Shown here: positions 15,140 through 24,838 of the stretch, piece after piece | Position numbering within the stretch: the first letter of the stretch is position 1 | How the letters are laid out: the number at the start of each line of letters is the position of its first letter | Origin: Methylocystis hirsuta | Lineage (GTDB): Bacteria; Pseudomonadota; Alphaproteobacteria; Rhizobiales; Beijerinckiaceae | Reading direction: 5' to 3' | Assembly: GCF_003722355.1 (NCBI RefSeq) | Contig: NZ_QWDD01000003.1 | Location: 62,001-126,000, forward strand | Length of the DNA stretch: 64,000 bases | Made by a program: the position numbers and the translations under genes | The notes under the pieces: generated by a model | What the model was told of the DNA's origin: nothing | Databases searched by the model: none | What the model saw: only the letters and a program-made list of their open reading frames with translations

Positions 15140-16234
15140 ATGGATATGGTGACGCAGCTCTTTCAGAGGGTCGACACGATCGCGGTCAGCGCCATTGAAG
15201 TCATCTACGATTCCATCGCGACCGAGCTGCTTCCCGTCTTCACCGTCGCTCTGACGGCTTACATCGCCTATTGGGGCTATGAAATGCTTTATGGCCGCGC
15301 GCCGCTGACGGCGGGCGCGTTCTTGTGGCGAGTCTTTCGGATCGGCCTGATTTACGCCATCGGCTTCTATTGGGGCGACTTTTCGGTGCTCGTCGTCGAA
15401 GTGTTTACGAAGACGGCGAACGGAATCGCGACGGCGATTTGCACGGGGACCGGCGGGACGGGATGTGGAACACCGGAAACATCCGTCGCCTCGCAACTCT
15501 CAAATCTATTCACCACGGCCATGCAGGCGACGAAGACTGTCGCCGCGTCGGGCGGTTGGGGCGCGGCGATTGGGCTTTCATTGCTATCGATCGTTTTGCT
15601 GATTCTGACGGTGATATTTCTCTCGTTTGCAATCACGCTCGTTCTCGTTGGAAAGATAGCATTGTTCATCCTGCTCGGTCTGGCGCCCTTGTTCATTGCG
15701 ATGGCGCTATTCGAGTTCTCGTCGGCCCTGTTTTCCGGCTGGCTGCGGACCTGCGCGCAATACGCCATCGTTCCGGCCATTGTTTATGGAATGCTGAGCT
15801 TCTTGCTGACCTTGATGAGCGCAACAGTCAGCAACCTCGGCGCGATAACGGATGTGAGTTCGGGACTGACGGTCATCGCGCCGTTTCTGATTTTGTGCAT
15901 CGTCGGGACGGTGATGCTGCCGCAATCTTTGTCGATCGCGGCATCGATCGCCGGCGGTCATTCACTGCAAAACCCGTTTTACGGGCTCGCGACGCGAGGC
16001 CTGCGAGATTATGCTTACTGGCGCGTAGCGCGCGGCTGGCGAAATGGCGGCGGGGGACCGGCGGAGACGCCCGCGCTACCGCCTCCACAAGCGACCATCA
16101 CCCAAGGGGCGGCGACGATTTCGCCGGGCGCGGGCAGTCGCGACTTTTCCGCAGATCCGCGCGCCGAACAAGTAGCGGGCGCGCTGATCGAAGCCCGTGT
16201 CGCGCAAGCGCGCGCCAGAAATCGTGAAGGCTGA
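15140..16234 (+). CDS. virB6: VirB6-type polytopic channel protein
   Basis: 364 aa with several membrane segments (LPVFTVALTAYIAYWGYEML, LLSIVLLILTVIFLSFAITL, IALFILLGLAPLFIAMALFE, LTVIAPFLILCIVGTVML) in the TrbL/VirB6 pattern and a polar Ala/Pro/Arg-rich C-terminal tail. It builds the inner-membrane part of the translocation channel. It follows the VirB7-like gene by 12 bp and virB8 starts 5 bp after its end. Confidence 0.9.
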   Translation: MDMVTQLFQRVDTIAVSAIEVIYDSIATELLPVFTVALTAYIAYWGYEMLYGRAPLTAGAFLWRVFRIGLIYAIGFYWGDFSVLVVEVFTKTANGIATAICTGTGGTGCGTPETSVASQLSNLFTTAMQATKTVAASGGWGAAIGLSLLSIVLLILTVIFLSFAITLVLVGKIALFILLGLAPLFIAMALFEFSSALFSGWLRTCAQYAIVPAIVYGMLSFLLTLMSATVSNLGAITDVSSGLTVIAPFLILCIVGTVMLPQSLSIAASIAGGHSLQNPFYGLATRGLRDYAYWRVARGWRNGGGGPAETPALPPPQATITQGAATISPGAGSRDFSADPRAEQVAGALIEARVAQARARNREG

Positions 16235-16239
16235 ACCAG

Positions 16240-17031
16240 ATGCAACCCGAGGCGGAAAGCGGGGCTGATCTGCCCCTGGCGAACGATTCCTACTTTCATG
16301 ACGGCGCGCGTTGGGAGCGCGATATTTATCGGCGACTTGAGATTTCAAGAAATGTCTGGCGCGTCGTCGCGGTCGCGGCGCTCGTCTGCCTTGCCATCGG
16401 GCTGCTGACCCTGCTGTCGCTGGTCCCGCTCAAATCAACCGAAGTCGTGACGCTGCTCGTCGACAAGGCGACGGGCTTTGTCGAGGTCGCGAAACCTTTG
16501 GAAGAAGGCGGGCCAATCTCGCAGCGTGAAGCGGTCACGCAAGCAAATATCGTTCGCTACATCCGCGCGCGCGAAACCTATGATCCGCCCGCGCTACGGG
16601 ACAATTTCGAGCTGGCGGCGCTGCTGTCAGCCGGACAAGCCAGCAAGGATCTGCAGGAAGCCTTCTCGCCGAACAATCTTCATAACCCGGTCAAGCTCTA
16701 CGGGATCAACGGCCGCATCCGCGTCATCGTTCATAGCGTGAATTTCCTGTCGCAAGGATGGATGGAAAACCCCAAATCGCCGGCGACGGCGGCCGTGCGC
16801 TTTACGACCATTCGAACAAGCGACCGCGAGCGGCTTGAGGAACACTGGGCCGCGAATGTGCGCTTTCGCTACACGGCGGAGCCCATGAAAAATGAATGGC
16901 GGTGGGACAATCCGCTCGGCTTCCAGGTGATCGAATATCGAAAGGATCAAGAAACCGTCGCGCCACTTGTCGGCGCCGCTCCGGTTGAAGCGCCCCCGGT
17001 CGCGCCGGCGACGGGAGCGCCCACGCCATGA
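16240..17031 (+). CDS. virB8: VirB8-type bitopic scaffold protein
   Basis: 263 aa with a short cytoplasmic start, one membrane helix (VAALVCLAIGLLTLLSLVPL, about residues 46-65) and a periplasmic NTF2-like domain (ANIVRYIRARETYDPPALRD; TAAVRFTTIRTSDRERLEEH). It is the nucleation scaffold of the T4SS inner membrane complex. The stop overlaps the virB9 start by four bases. C-terminal tail is Pro/Ala-rich. Confidence 0.92.
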   Translation: MQPEAESGADLPLANDSYFHDGARWERDIYRRLEISRNVWRVVAVAALVCLAIGLLTLLSLVPLKSTEVVTLLVDKATGFVEVAKPLEEGGPISQREAVTQANIVRYIRARETYDPPALRDNFELAALLSAGQASKDLQEAFSPNNLHNPVKLYGINGRIRVIVHSVNFLSQGWMENPKSPATAAVRFTTIRTSDRERLEEHWAANVRFRYTAEPMKNEWRWDNPLGFQVIEYRKDQETVAPLVGAAPVEAPPVAPATGAPTP

Positions 17032-17876
17032 GAAAGATCGCTATTGTCTTGATCATAGTTGCGATCGGAACCACCCCGGCTTTCGGCGAACAAGCGCCGC
17101 GCGCGGTCATTCAGGACTCACGCATTCGAACCGTGCCTTTTCAACGCGACAATGTCGTCGTGGTGCATGGCGCGCTCGGCGTCTCGACGATGGTCGCGTT
17201 TGGCGACGATGAGCGGATCGAAACCGTCGCGATCGGCGATTCCGTCGGATGGCAGGCCGTGCCGGACCAGTCGAAGCGGTTTCTGTTCATCAAGCCGCTC
17301 GAACCCCACGCCGCTACCAATATGAACGTCGTGACGCGCAAGCGCATATACAATTTTCTCCTGCGCGCCATCGATAATCGCGCGTCTGTGGTGTTCAAGG
17401 TTCGCTTCACCTATCCCGATGTCGAAGAAGATCAACGCCTCTTGGCGCTCGCCAAGGCAAAGGCCGCGATGCCTAATTATCGCGCGCTCATGTCTCGGCC
17501 GGGCACGAATTTCGACTATACGTACAAAGGCCAGGTGACGGCAAAGCCCGATTTCGTCTTTGACGACGGGATCAAGACCTACTTCCGTTTCAGCGGTGAA
17601 GTCCCGGCGATCTTCCTCGTGAAACCCGATCGCAGCGAAACGCTCGTCAATTATCGGCGCGAAGGTGAGATCATCGTCGTCGACAAGGTCGCCGGCCAGT
17701 TCACGATGCGTAAGGGGGACGAGACGGCCTGCGTGTTCAATCTGCGCGCCGAGTCCATGCCCGCGCCGGTCACGCGGGAAACCGATGTGCAGCCGCAATA
17801 TCAAGCCGAACACGCGACGCAACCGTTCTGGACGCAGATTTTAGCGCCGGGGCAGGCCGTTTCACCGGCGCAATAG
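17028..17876 (+). CDS. virB9: VirB9-type outer-ring protein
   Basis: 282 aa with a signal peptide (MRKIAIVLIIVAIGTTPAFG). GDDERIETVAIGDSVGWQ and MNVVTRKRIYNFLLR are the conserved N-domain, and DGIKTYFRFSGEVPAIFLV the C-domain, of VirB9/TrbG. It forms the outer-membrane core complex with VirB7 and VirB10. The ATGA overlap with virB8 couples them. Confidence 0.93.
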   Translation: MRKIAIVLIIVAIGTTPAFGEQAPRAVIQDSRIRTVPFQRDNVVVVHGALGVSTMVAFGDDERIETVAIGDSVGWQAVPDQSKRFLFIKPLEPHAATNMNVVTRKRIYNFLLRAIDNRASVVFKVRFTYPDVEEDQRLLALAKAKAAMPNYRALMSRPGTNFDYTYKGQVTAKPDFVFDDGIKTYFRFSGEVPAIFLVKPDRSETLVNYRREGEIIVVDKVAGQFTMRKGDETACVFNLRAESMPAPVTRETDVQPQYQAEHATQPFWTQILAPGQAVSPAQ

Positions 17877-17892
17877 ATGAAGGGAAACCAAA

Positions 17893-19236
17893 ATGGCTGC
17901 GGATTTCGATGAGGAGGGGCGGCTCGCAGGCGAAACCATCACGCGCCAGTCGTCCAATCCGGGGATGGCGCTGGGCGCGCTTTTCTTCGCCCTCGCCGTG
18001 CTTGTCCTCGGCCTGTTCTGGTATGCGTCCGCGCGAAAGCAGAACCGGCCGCAAAACGTCGCCGAAGAAACATTCGCGACGGCGCGACTGCAGCCGGGGG
18101 TTGGCTTCAATGCGACGCTGGTACCCGCGCCGCCTCAAAACAAATTCGTGATCCCGCCGCCGGTCATTGTGAATGATCCACCGCCCGCGCCGAAGGCGGA
18201 ACCTTTCGACGATAGCGAAGCGAAGCGCCTCGCCGAACTGGAACGGCTGCGTAAGGAGGCGGAAGCGAAAATGCAGGCGCGTCTGCGCTCGCCGATGCTG
18301 ATCGTCAGCGACAAGGAAGGCGTCACGAATGGCGATCCGTCAAAAGTGACGGCCGAAGATAAGGAGGAAGATCCGCATCGGCGATTTCTTGCGAATTCCG
18401 AGCAGCAGGTGACGAAGGCTTACGCGGAAGAAATCAGGCGGACTGATGCCCTTGTCCCGCAAGGCTACATGATCCGGGCGACGCTGGAGACGGCGATCCA
18501 GTCTGATCTGACGGGCATGGTGCGGGCCATCACGACGGAAGATGTCTATTCCTTTGACGGCCGCCGCGTTCTGATCCCGAAAGGAACGATGCTCACTGGC
18601 GAATATAAATCGGGTCTCGCCTATGGACAGACCCGGGTTTTTGTCGTGTGGACGCGCATGCTTCGGGCGGACGGCGTGTCGCTGATGCTGCAGTCGCCGG
18701 GAACGGATGCGCTTGGGCGTTCGGGACTGACGGGCGAGGTCGATACGCATTTCCTGCAACGCTTCGGCAGCGCCACATTATTGACCCTGGCTGGCGGGGC
18801 GGCGCAATTCGCGTCAGCGCTCGGCCAAAACTACAATCAGTATCAGGGCCAGCAATTCGTTCTCGATCCGGCGTCGGGAACGCTGATCCCGCTCAATGCG
18901 GTGTCGCAGGGACAAATCTTGCTGAACGCGCGCCAGATCGGCGCGCAAACGGTCGCGCAGAGCGTCACGCGCATGGCGCAGGAAGCCTTGCGCAACGACA
19001 TCAAGGTTCCGCCGACAATCCATATCGACCAGGGAACGCCCGTGATCGTGTTTGTGAAACGCGATCTCGATTTCTCCGATCTCTACCCCGATCCTGTGAA
19101 AGAGGCGTTGTATGAACTTCGTCACCCCAAGAAAGCCGCAGGCGGCAGAGGATGCGACGCGCCCGCTCTGGGAGACGCTGCCGGTCTACTTCCGCGAGGC
19201 TGCGCGTCCGATTCAGCGCTGGTTAGAAGATATTGA
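17893..19236 (+). CDS. virB10: VirB10-type core complex protein
   Basis: 447 aa. One membrane helix near residues 25-45 (LGALFFALAVLVLGLFWYAS), a Pro/Glu-rich periplasmic linker, and the beta-barrel domain (LVPQGYMIRATLETAIQSDL; VLIPKGTMLTGEYKSG; GRSGLTGEVDTHFLQRFGSA). It spans both membranes and transduces ATP energy to the outer ring. Oddity: the frame runs 125 bp into virB11 out of frame, adding about 40 residues after DLYPDPVKEALYEL. The family normally ends around that point. Confidence 0.92.
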   Translation: MAADFDEEGRLAGETITRQSSNPGMALGALFFALAVLVLGLFWYASARKQNRPQNVAEETFATARLQPGVGFNATLVPAPPQNKFVIPPPVIVNDPPPAPKAEPFDDSEAKRLAELERLRKEAEAKMQARLRSPMLIVSDKEGVTNGDPSKVTAEDKEEDPHRRFLANSEQQVTKAYAEEIRRTDALVPQGYMIRATLETAIQSDLTGMVRAITTEDVYSFDGRRVLIPKGTMLTGEYKSGLAYGQTRVFVVWTRMLRADGVSLMLQSPGTDALGRSGLTGEVDTHFLQRFGSATLLTLAGGAAQFASALGQNYNQYQGQQFVLDPASGTLIPLNAVSQGQILLNARQIGAQTVAQSVTRMAQEALRNDIKVPPTIHIDQGTPVIVFVKRDLDFSDLYPDPVKEALYELRHPKKAAGGRGCDAPALGDAAGLLPRGCASDSALVRRY

Positions 19237-20185
19237 CGTCATCGAAATCTGCGCGAACAGGCCGGGCGAAGTGTGGGTGGAAGCGCTCGGCAAGCCGCAT
19301 ATGGAGCGTTTCGGCGTTCCCGAACTGACAGAGGAAGCGATCACGCGGCTTGCAACGCATGTCGCCGCCTCGACGCAACAGTCGGTCAATTCCTCGACGC
19401 CGCTGCTCTCGGCCGCGATGCCGCATGGCGAGCGCTTTCAGGGGGTACTCGCGCCGGCGACGCCGCATGGCGGCTCATTCTCGATCCGCAAGCATGTCAT
19501 CGCCAATATGACGCTCGCCGACTATCGGGCGCGCGGCGCGTTCGACGGCGTCAAGGTTCGTGGCCCCAGGAAGCCCGAGGTCGATGAATATCCCGAGATT
19601 GAAACGGAGCTCGCGACTCTCCTCGAGGACCATTCGCCAGAAGGGATTCGGCGCGCGATCGAATTCGCCGTCGTCAATCATGTGACGATGATTATCTCCG
19701 GCGGAACGTCGTCGGGGAAAACGACGTTCCTCAATGCGCTGCTCAAACATGTGCCGGAGACGGAGCGCGTCGTGTCGATCGAAGACACGCGCGAACTGAA
19801 GCCGCCGCAGCCGAACTGGCTGCCGCTGGTCGCCTCGAAAGGCGGGCAGGGCCTCGCCGATGTGACGGTGCAGGAGCTCTTGGAGGCGAGCCTTCGTCTC
19901 CGTCCGGATCGCCTGTTCCTTGGCGAGATTCGGGGCGCGGAAGCCGCGACCTTCTTGCAGGCGGTCAATACCGGTCATCCCGGCTCTCTGACGACGCTGC
20001 ATGCCGACAGCGCCTATGGCGCGTTTCAGCGGCTGGCGCTGATGACGCTGCAATCCAATCTGAAACTGACCAAGGCGGAAATCGTCGAATACGTGCGCTC
20101 GGTGGTGCCGATGGTGATTCAGCTCCGCCGGCGCCCGACGCGCGGCGTCGCGGAAATCTATTTTCGCGGCTACGGCGCGCAGTAG
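19112..20185 (+). CDS. virB11: VirB11-type hexameric ATPase
   Basis: 357 aa. Walker A IISGGTSSGKTTFLN (near residues 193-207), the Asp box SIEDTRELKPPQPN, Walker B RPDRLFLGEIRGAEA and the His box TGHPGSLTTLHADSA are all intact. It drives pilus assembly and substrate passage from the cytoplasmic face. It starts inside the 3' part of virB10 and is followed 14 bp later by the coupling-protein gene. Confidence 0.95.
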   Translation: MNFVTPRKPQAAEDATRPLWETLPVYFREAARPIQRWLEDIDVIEICANRPGEVWVEALGKPHMERFGVPELTEEAITRLATHVAASTQQSVNSSTPLLSAAMPHGERFQGVLAPATPHGGSFSIRKHVIANMTLADYRARGAFDGVKVRGPRKPEVDEYPEIETELATLLEDHSPEGIRRAIEFAVVNHVTMIISGGTSSGKTTFLNALLKHVPETERVVSIEDTRELKPPQPNWLPLVASKGGQGLADVTVQELLEASLRLRPDRLFLGEIRGAEAATFLQAVNTGHPGSLTTLHADSAYGAFQRLALMTLQSNLKLTKAEIVEYVRSVVPMVIQLRRRPTRGVAEIYFRGYGAQ

Positions 20186-20199
20186 GGAAAGGGCGGGCC

Positions 20200-22614
20200 A
20201 TGCGAGCTCTCGCCTATGTGATCATCGGGCTGATCGCGCTCGCCTGCGCCTTTTTCGCGTGGGAAGCGTCCTTCGCGGCGCTTGTCGGACTGCAAACCAA
20301 GTCGTGGGAGCTGTGGCGCCGCTTTTTCCACGGCCTTGAGATCGTCTTGCCGGCGCAAGTGGCCTATCAGCAATGGGCTTCTCCCGTGGTTCAGCAGATC
20401 GCGACCAAAGCCCTTCTGGGCGGTCTAATCGCGCTGGCCCTCGTGACGCTCGGATTGGCGCAAGCCATGGAGTCGCTCGGCGGGGCGCGCCAGCCGTCCG
20501 GCGGCGCCCGGCTGGCGACCGAACGCGACTTGAGCAAGGCGGGGCTGCTGAACGGGCGGCCCGGCTATTCCTTCTTCCTCGGTCGCTTCAATGGCAAGGA
20601 TATTCGCTATAGCGGCGCCAGTCATATTTACGTCAACGGCCCGACGCGCTCGGGAAAGGGCGTCGGCTTCGTCCTGCCGAACGCCATCGAATGGCGCGGC
20701 TCCCTCATCGGTCTCGATATCAAACGCGAAATGTGGGACCAGATCGGCGCGGCGCGCGCGGCGCTGGGGCAGGACGTTTTCATGTTCTCGCCCGGCTCGG
20801 CGCAGTCGCATTGCTGGAATCCGCTCGATCTCGTGTCGCCATGGCCCGAGCGCGCCACCGATGTCGCCAATATCGCGCACAGCTTGATTCCGCTGCCGCA
20901 ATCAGGCGATCCCTATTGGGCGGAAACCGCGCGCGGTCTGTTCGCCGGTCTGCTGGCCTATGTCCTCGACGCGCACGAGCCGCCGACCGAAGGGCGCACG
21001 ATCAAGGCGGCGCTGAAAATGTTCAGCCGAGGCCGACCGCTCGTCGCGGAAATGGCGAAATTTCTGGCGAATGAGCCCGGGCTCAATGCGTTCGTCCAGG
21101 ACAAGTTCCGCCAACACATCAGCCGCGAAGAAAAACAGCGTCAGTCATTCGAGTCGCATATCGTCACGGCCCTGGAGCCATGGAACAACAGCCTGGTCGA
21201 TGCGGCGACAAGCCGGTCCGACTTCAACATTGCGGAGCTGCGGCGACGGCCGTTCACGATCCTGATCGGAACGCCCGTCGGAAACTTTGCGGCCGTCGAG
21301 GCCGTCGTGCGTCTTCTCGTCCAACAGGTTCACGACGTTCTGCTGCGCAATCTGCCGGGTCTCGATGAGCCGCATAAGCTGCTGCTGATGCTCGATGAGT
21401 TTTTCCAGTTCGGACGCATGCCTGAAATAGTTGACCGCGCACCGCTCGTCGCCGGCTACGGCTTTCAGATCGCGGTGATCGCGCAAGGCTTGACGCAGCT
21501 CGACGTGCGCTATGGCAAGCCGACGCGCGACATGCTCATCGGCAATATGGATGTGAAGCTGCTCATCGGCGTTGGCGATGAGACGACGGCGCGCTATTGC
21601 GCCGACGAACTCGGAAAGCATTACGTCCGCCGCGAAGGATGGGGCACGTCGGTCGGGGCCGGATTCGGCGGATCGCAGGGCAGGGCGACGCGCACCACGC
21701 AAGGAAGGTGGGAGCTGGAGCCGCTGATGACGAGCGAGGCGATGCGGCGGCTCGATGCGACGAAGGCCGTGCTGCTCGTGCGCGGCGAATATGGCGCCGT
21801 CATCGACAAGGCGCATTTCTTCAAGGAATTCAGGTTCAAACGATTGGTCAAGGCCGCGAGCGGCTTCGCGCAACGGATCGCCATTCCTGACGTGACGGAC
21901 GCGGGCGGCGGCGAAATCGAAACGTTCGCCCCCGGCGCGCCGGGCGGCTTCAAGCATCTTGTGGCGAAAGATCGTGTCATGCGCGAAGCGCGCGCGCTCT
22001 ATCTCGACACCTCCGCCTTCGAGGCGGCGTTTGTGCGCGCGATGACCGAAGCCGGGAACGGCGCCACAGCGGACCTGCTGAATGTGCTTCGGATGGAGCC
22101 AGCGCAACTCGGCGAGCTGCGCGCCACCCGAAAGGGGATCTTCGCACAGGCGCCGTCGCCAGAAGCAGCGACGGCCGCGCTGAGGCGAGAAGTCTATTCG
22201 GCGCGTCGGCTGTTGAATGATGAACGCGCCCAATTGGCGCCGACGATCGGCGCGGCAGCCACGCCACAAGTGGCAGCTGCTGGCGCCACCGCGCCCATCG
22301 CCAGCCCCGGGCCGATACTCGAGCCGGCCATCGGTAATAGCGCGGCGTCCAGTGAGAGCGACTCGCCTGAGCGTTCGGCGTTGCACATTAGCGACGACAT
22401 GCTCGCCCGGTTGAATGACGTAAAAGGACAATCGGACATCGCGGCTGACGTCGTGAAGTCGGCCGCGACGCGCGCCGCGAAAGATGACGCAGCGAAACTC
22501 GGCGCGCTTGTCGACGCGTTGAGCGTTCAAGCCGAACTGTTCATGGATACGCCGACGCCCGGCGATCTGGCGGCGCTGACTGCGGCTGTGGAAGCGGAGA
22601 CCGTAGAGCAATAA
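20200..22614 (+). CDS. virD4: VirD4/TraG-type coupling protein
   Basis: 804 aa. Two N-terminal membrane helices (IIGLIALACAFFAWEASFAA and GLIALALVTLGLAQAM), Walker A YVNGPTRSGKGVGFV (near residue 146) and Walker B LLLMLDEFFQFG (near 395), with the TraG C-terminal region. It docks the relaxase-DNA complex on the T4SS. The last 200 residues are Ala/Pro-rich and more variable. It ends the virB operon. A 64-bp relative of its codons for AASGFAQRIAIPDVTDAGGG survives at 6604-6667. Confidence 0.93.
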   Translation: MRALAYVIIGLIALACAFFAWEASFAALVGLQTKSWELWRRFFHGLEIVLPAQVAYQQWASPVVQQIATKALLGGLIALALVTLGLAQAMESLGGARQPSGGARLATERDLSKAGLLNGRPGYSFFLGRFNGKDIRYSGASHIYVNGPTRSGKGVGFVLPNAIEWRGSLIGLDIKREMWDQIGAARAALGQDVFMFSPGSAQSHCWNPLDLVSPWPERATDVANIAHSLIPLPQSGDPYWAETARGLFAGLLAYVLDAHEPPTEGRTIKAALKMFSRGRPLVAEMAKFLANEPGLNAFVQDKFRQHISREEKQRQSFESHIVTALEPWNNSLVDAATSRSDFNIAELRRRPFTILIGTPVGNFAAVEAVVRLLVQQVHDVLLRNLPGLDEPHKLLLMLDEFFQFGRMPEIVDRAPLVAGYGFQIAVIAQGLTQLDVRYGKPTRDMLIGNMDVKLLIGVGDETTARYCADELGKHYVRREGWGTSVGAGFGGSQGRATRTTQGRWELEPLMTSEAMRRLDATKAVLLVRGEYGAVIDKAHFFKEFRFKRLVKAASGFAQRIAIPDVTDAGGGEIETFAPGAPGGFKHLVAKDRVMREARALYLDTSAFEAAFVRAMTEAGNGATADLLNVLRMEPAQLGELRATRKGIFAQAPSPEAATAALRREVYSARRLLNDERAQLAPTIGAAATPQVAAAGATAPIASPGPILEPAIGNSAASSESDSPERSALHISDDMLARLNDVKGQSDIAADVVKSAATRAAKDDAAKLGALVDALSVQAELFMDTPTPGDLAALTAAVEAETVEQ

Positions 22615-22680
22615 TCGAATGGGCGTTCTCGCCTGCGAGCAGCGCTGCGTTGTAATTCCGCCGATTTTTGACCCGGCACC

Positions 22681-22872
22681 CTATGGGCGCTCTCCGGTGA
22701 GGGACGTGAGATAATTCGCGGCCTGCTGCGCCTTGGAGGCGGCGGTGAAGATCGCCTTCTTGTCCGCCTTGAGGACGCTCAGCCAGTTGGCGATGTAGCT
22801 TGCGTGATCGGGACGAAGCTCCGGCGTAACGCCCAGATCGGCGCAGAGGAACGCGGCGCCAAGTTCCGCGAC
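22681..22872 (-). pseudogene. Remnant of an ArdC-like antirestriction gene (C-terminal end only)
   Basis: The complement reads DLGVTPELRPDHASYIANWL and IFTAASKAQQAANYLTSLTG to a TAG at 22681-22683. This is closely similar to the last 60 residues of the intact ArdC gene next to it (DLGIAHTPRAEHAAYIASWL; IFTAASKAQAAADWMHA). There is no upstream part, so it is a truncated second copy, probably left by recombination between two ardC genes. Confidence 0.75.
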
Positions 22873-22912
22873 TTATCCTGACAGTCAATCTGAAATGACG
22901 CGAATCCCCGTC

Positions 22913-23827
22913 TCATGACGGGGCCGCATTTGCGTGAGACTGCTGCGCGTGCATCCAATCGGCGGCGGCCTGCGCCTTGCTGGCGGCGGTGAAGATGGCG
23001 CGCGAATCGTTCTTCAGCGCCTTGAGCCACGAAGCAATATAGGCCGCGTGCTCGGCGCGCGGCGTATGGGCGATCCCGAGGTCGGCCATGATGAAACTGC
23101 TCGTCAGTTCGACGATGATCTCGTCCATGGCGTATTTGTCCGAACCGAAACGGCCGGTGAGGTCACGATCGAGGCGATGCTTTGCGCCGGTCGCGTGTCC
23201 GGTCTCATGACCGAGACAGCTGTAATAGCAGGCGGCGTCGATGAAGCGCTCGAATGGCGGCATGAACACCGTATCGATGTCGGGACGATAGCAGGCTTCG
23301 GCGCCAATGATGATCGGAATGTTCAGCGCTGCGAAGAAAGCGTCGGCGCATGCAATACGCTCTGACTCGGAGAGGCGCGGCAAGTCGGGCGGCATGTAGT
23401 TGTCGACTTGGCTTGCGTTGAAGACGCTATAGCCTCGAGCGAAGAATCGCGGGCGATCCTCGCGATCGCCGTGATCAGATCGCTCGGCGCCGTCCGACTC
23501 CACGTTGGCGTGATCACCCTTGCGCATCTCTTTCCAGAACACGACGGTCGTGGCTTTCTCTCCCTTGCGGACCTGGCAGCGGAGCTGCGACCATTGCTGA
23601 TAAGTGCCCCAGACGCCGCTCGTATAGCTGGCGCGGCGGGCTGCGGCCCAGAGCGCCAGGATGTTGACGCCGCGGTAGCTCCTGTCACAAGCGACATTGC
23701 GCGGACGGGCGACCGAGCCGCCGTCGTGATGCCAAGGCATGCGCCATTCGCCGGCGTCGGTCTCGATGGCCGCGACGATGTCGACCGTGATGCGAGTGTA
23801 AATGTCGCTGCGCTCTGATGCGGACAT
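22913..23827 (-). CDS. ardC: ArdC-type antirestriction protein
   Basis: 304 aa. The N-terminal ArdC DNA-binding domain (DIYTRITVDIVAAIETDAGE; RGVNILALWAAARRASYTSG; VRKGEKATTVVFWK) is followed by a zincin-like domain with GHETGHATGAKHRLDRDL (HETGH at 207-211) and DEIIVELTSSFIMADLG, giving the further ligand. ArdC proteins travel with conjugating DNA and protect it from restriction. The gene is convergent with the virB operon. Intact, apart from a truncated partial copy directly downstream. Confidence 0.9.
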   Translation of the reverse strand: MSASERSDIYTRITVDIVAAIETDAGEWRMPWHHDGGSVARPRNVACDRSYRGVNILALWAAARRASYTSGVWGTYQQWSQLRCQVRKGEKATTVVFWKEMRKGDHANVESDGAERSDHGDREDRPRFFARGYSVFNASQVDNYMPPDLPRLSESERIACADAFFAALNIPIIIGAEACYRPDIDTVFMPPFERFIDAACYYSCLGHETGHATGAKHRLDRDLTGRFGSDKYAMDEIIVELTSSFIMADLGIAHTPRAEHAAYIASWLKALKNDSRAIFTAASKAQAAADWMHAQQSHANAAPS

Positions 23828-24218
23828 GATGTAATCTCCGTTTGACCGGGGCCAGTCCCCGGCGGCGGAGCGGTCAAGCGCCGTGAAGAGCCGGCGCCCG
23901 CACCGAAGGCCGAAACGCAGTGGAGGATGGCGTCAGCCGTTGCGGGCGGCGGCGCGCGGCGCAACCGCCTGCGCCGAGCCATGCCGGGGACAGGCCTTGT
24001 CTTGCGGAGTTCTGTTCAGATCGCAGAAGGTCGCGACGACGGAGCAACAAGCGACGACGTCGCGGTTCTCTCGAGAACGGCGTCGATGCGTTCGACGTCG
24101 CGCCGGAGCGCGGCGCGTTGCAGTTCGGACAGGCGTTTCTCGCGCAGCAACATTTTGGCGTCTTCGACAGCCTGCACCCAGACCGGTCGATGACGACTGG
24201 CAATGCAGGAGTGAAGCG
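23828..24218. other. Gene-poor stretch upstream of ardC
   Basis: Long frames here are mostly arginine-rich shadows. One minus-strand stretch (about 24190-24015) reads like coding sequence (VWVQAVEDAKMLLREKRLSE, ELQRAALRRDVERIDAVLER) and ends in a stop, but has no start codon, so it may be debris of an unknown gene. The ardC promoter presumably lies near 23830-23870. Confidence 0.4.
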
Positions 24219-24692
24219 AAGCCGCTCATTGATCCGCACGATTACCTATCCAAGCTCAAACAAGCATTCGAGTTCCGCTCTAGCTATGCAGCCGAGATCG
24301 CTCGAGCCACCGAATTCGGTTGGTTCCTCGTCAGTTTCGGCGCCGAGTTCAACCCACAACTGCTGACGAAGCGAGCCCTCTGGTGCGTTCGTACGATCTT
24401 GATCGCACGAAGCGCGGAACTACGCGATCCGGTGTTCGCACCTGAGCGCCTCGCGGAGCTAACCTCTTCGGCCTCGGCGCAAGATCTGCTGCGACACCGC
24501 CGCGCCCCGTGCGACGCAGAAGCTGTGCGCCGTTCACTCCGGCAGTTTCTCATCGATGAGGGTGCCGGAATTTGTGCGTTGGAACATGCTGACTGGGCCA
24601 CGTTCGTCGAAAGGTTCGGGGAGACATCCAACAAGGTAGCGCTCCAAACTCTCCGGCAGGAGGAAGAAAGTCAGGCGGGCTATTTGGGATAG
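24219..24692 (+). CDS. Hypothetical protein, probably 5'-truncated
   Basis: An open frame of about 157 codons with protein-like composition (DPHDYLSKLKQAFEFRSSYA, FGWFLVSFGAEFNPQLLTKR, LIDEGAGICALEHADWATFV). No good ATG or GTG with a ribosome site is seen at its beginning; the frame stays open upstream but the sequence there is arginine-rich and not protein-like. I do not recognise the family. It may be the 3' part of a gene cut by rearrangement. Confidence 0.4.
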   Translation, partial: KPLIDPHDYLSKLKQAFEFRSSYAAEIARATEFGWFLVSFGAEFNPQLLTKRALWCVRTILIARSAELRDPVFAPERLAELTSSASAQDLLRHRRAPCDAEAVRRSLRQFLIDEGAGICALEHADWATFVERFGETSNKVALQTLRQEEESQAGYLG

Positions 24693-24838
24693 CAGCAACC
24701 GTAGAGCAGACCGCTTCGACGCTATGTATATTCAGACTTTGGGGAGAACACTTTCCCCTGGAATCGAGCCTGTAGGTCTCGGAACGTCTATCGGCGTGCA
24801 AATTTTGACCCATGATACGCTGGGCGAGCGTCGCGCTT

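Noticed and set aside
21145..22611. 488-codon minus-strand open frame
   Set aside because: It is antisense to the coupling protein gene, has arginine/histidine-rich shadow composition and no motif.
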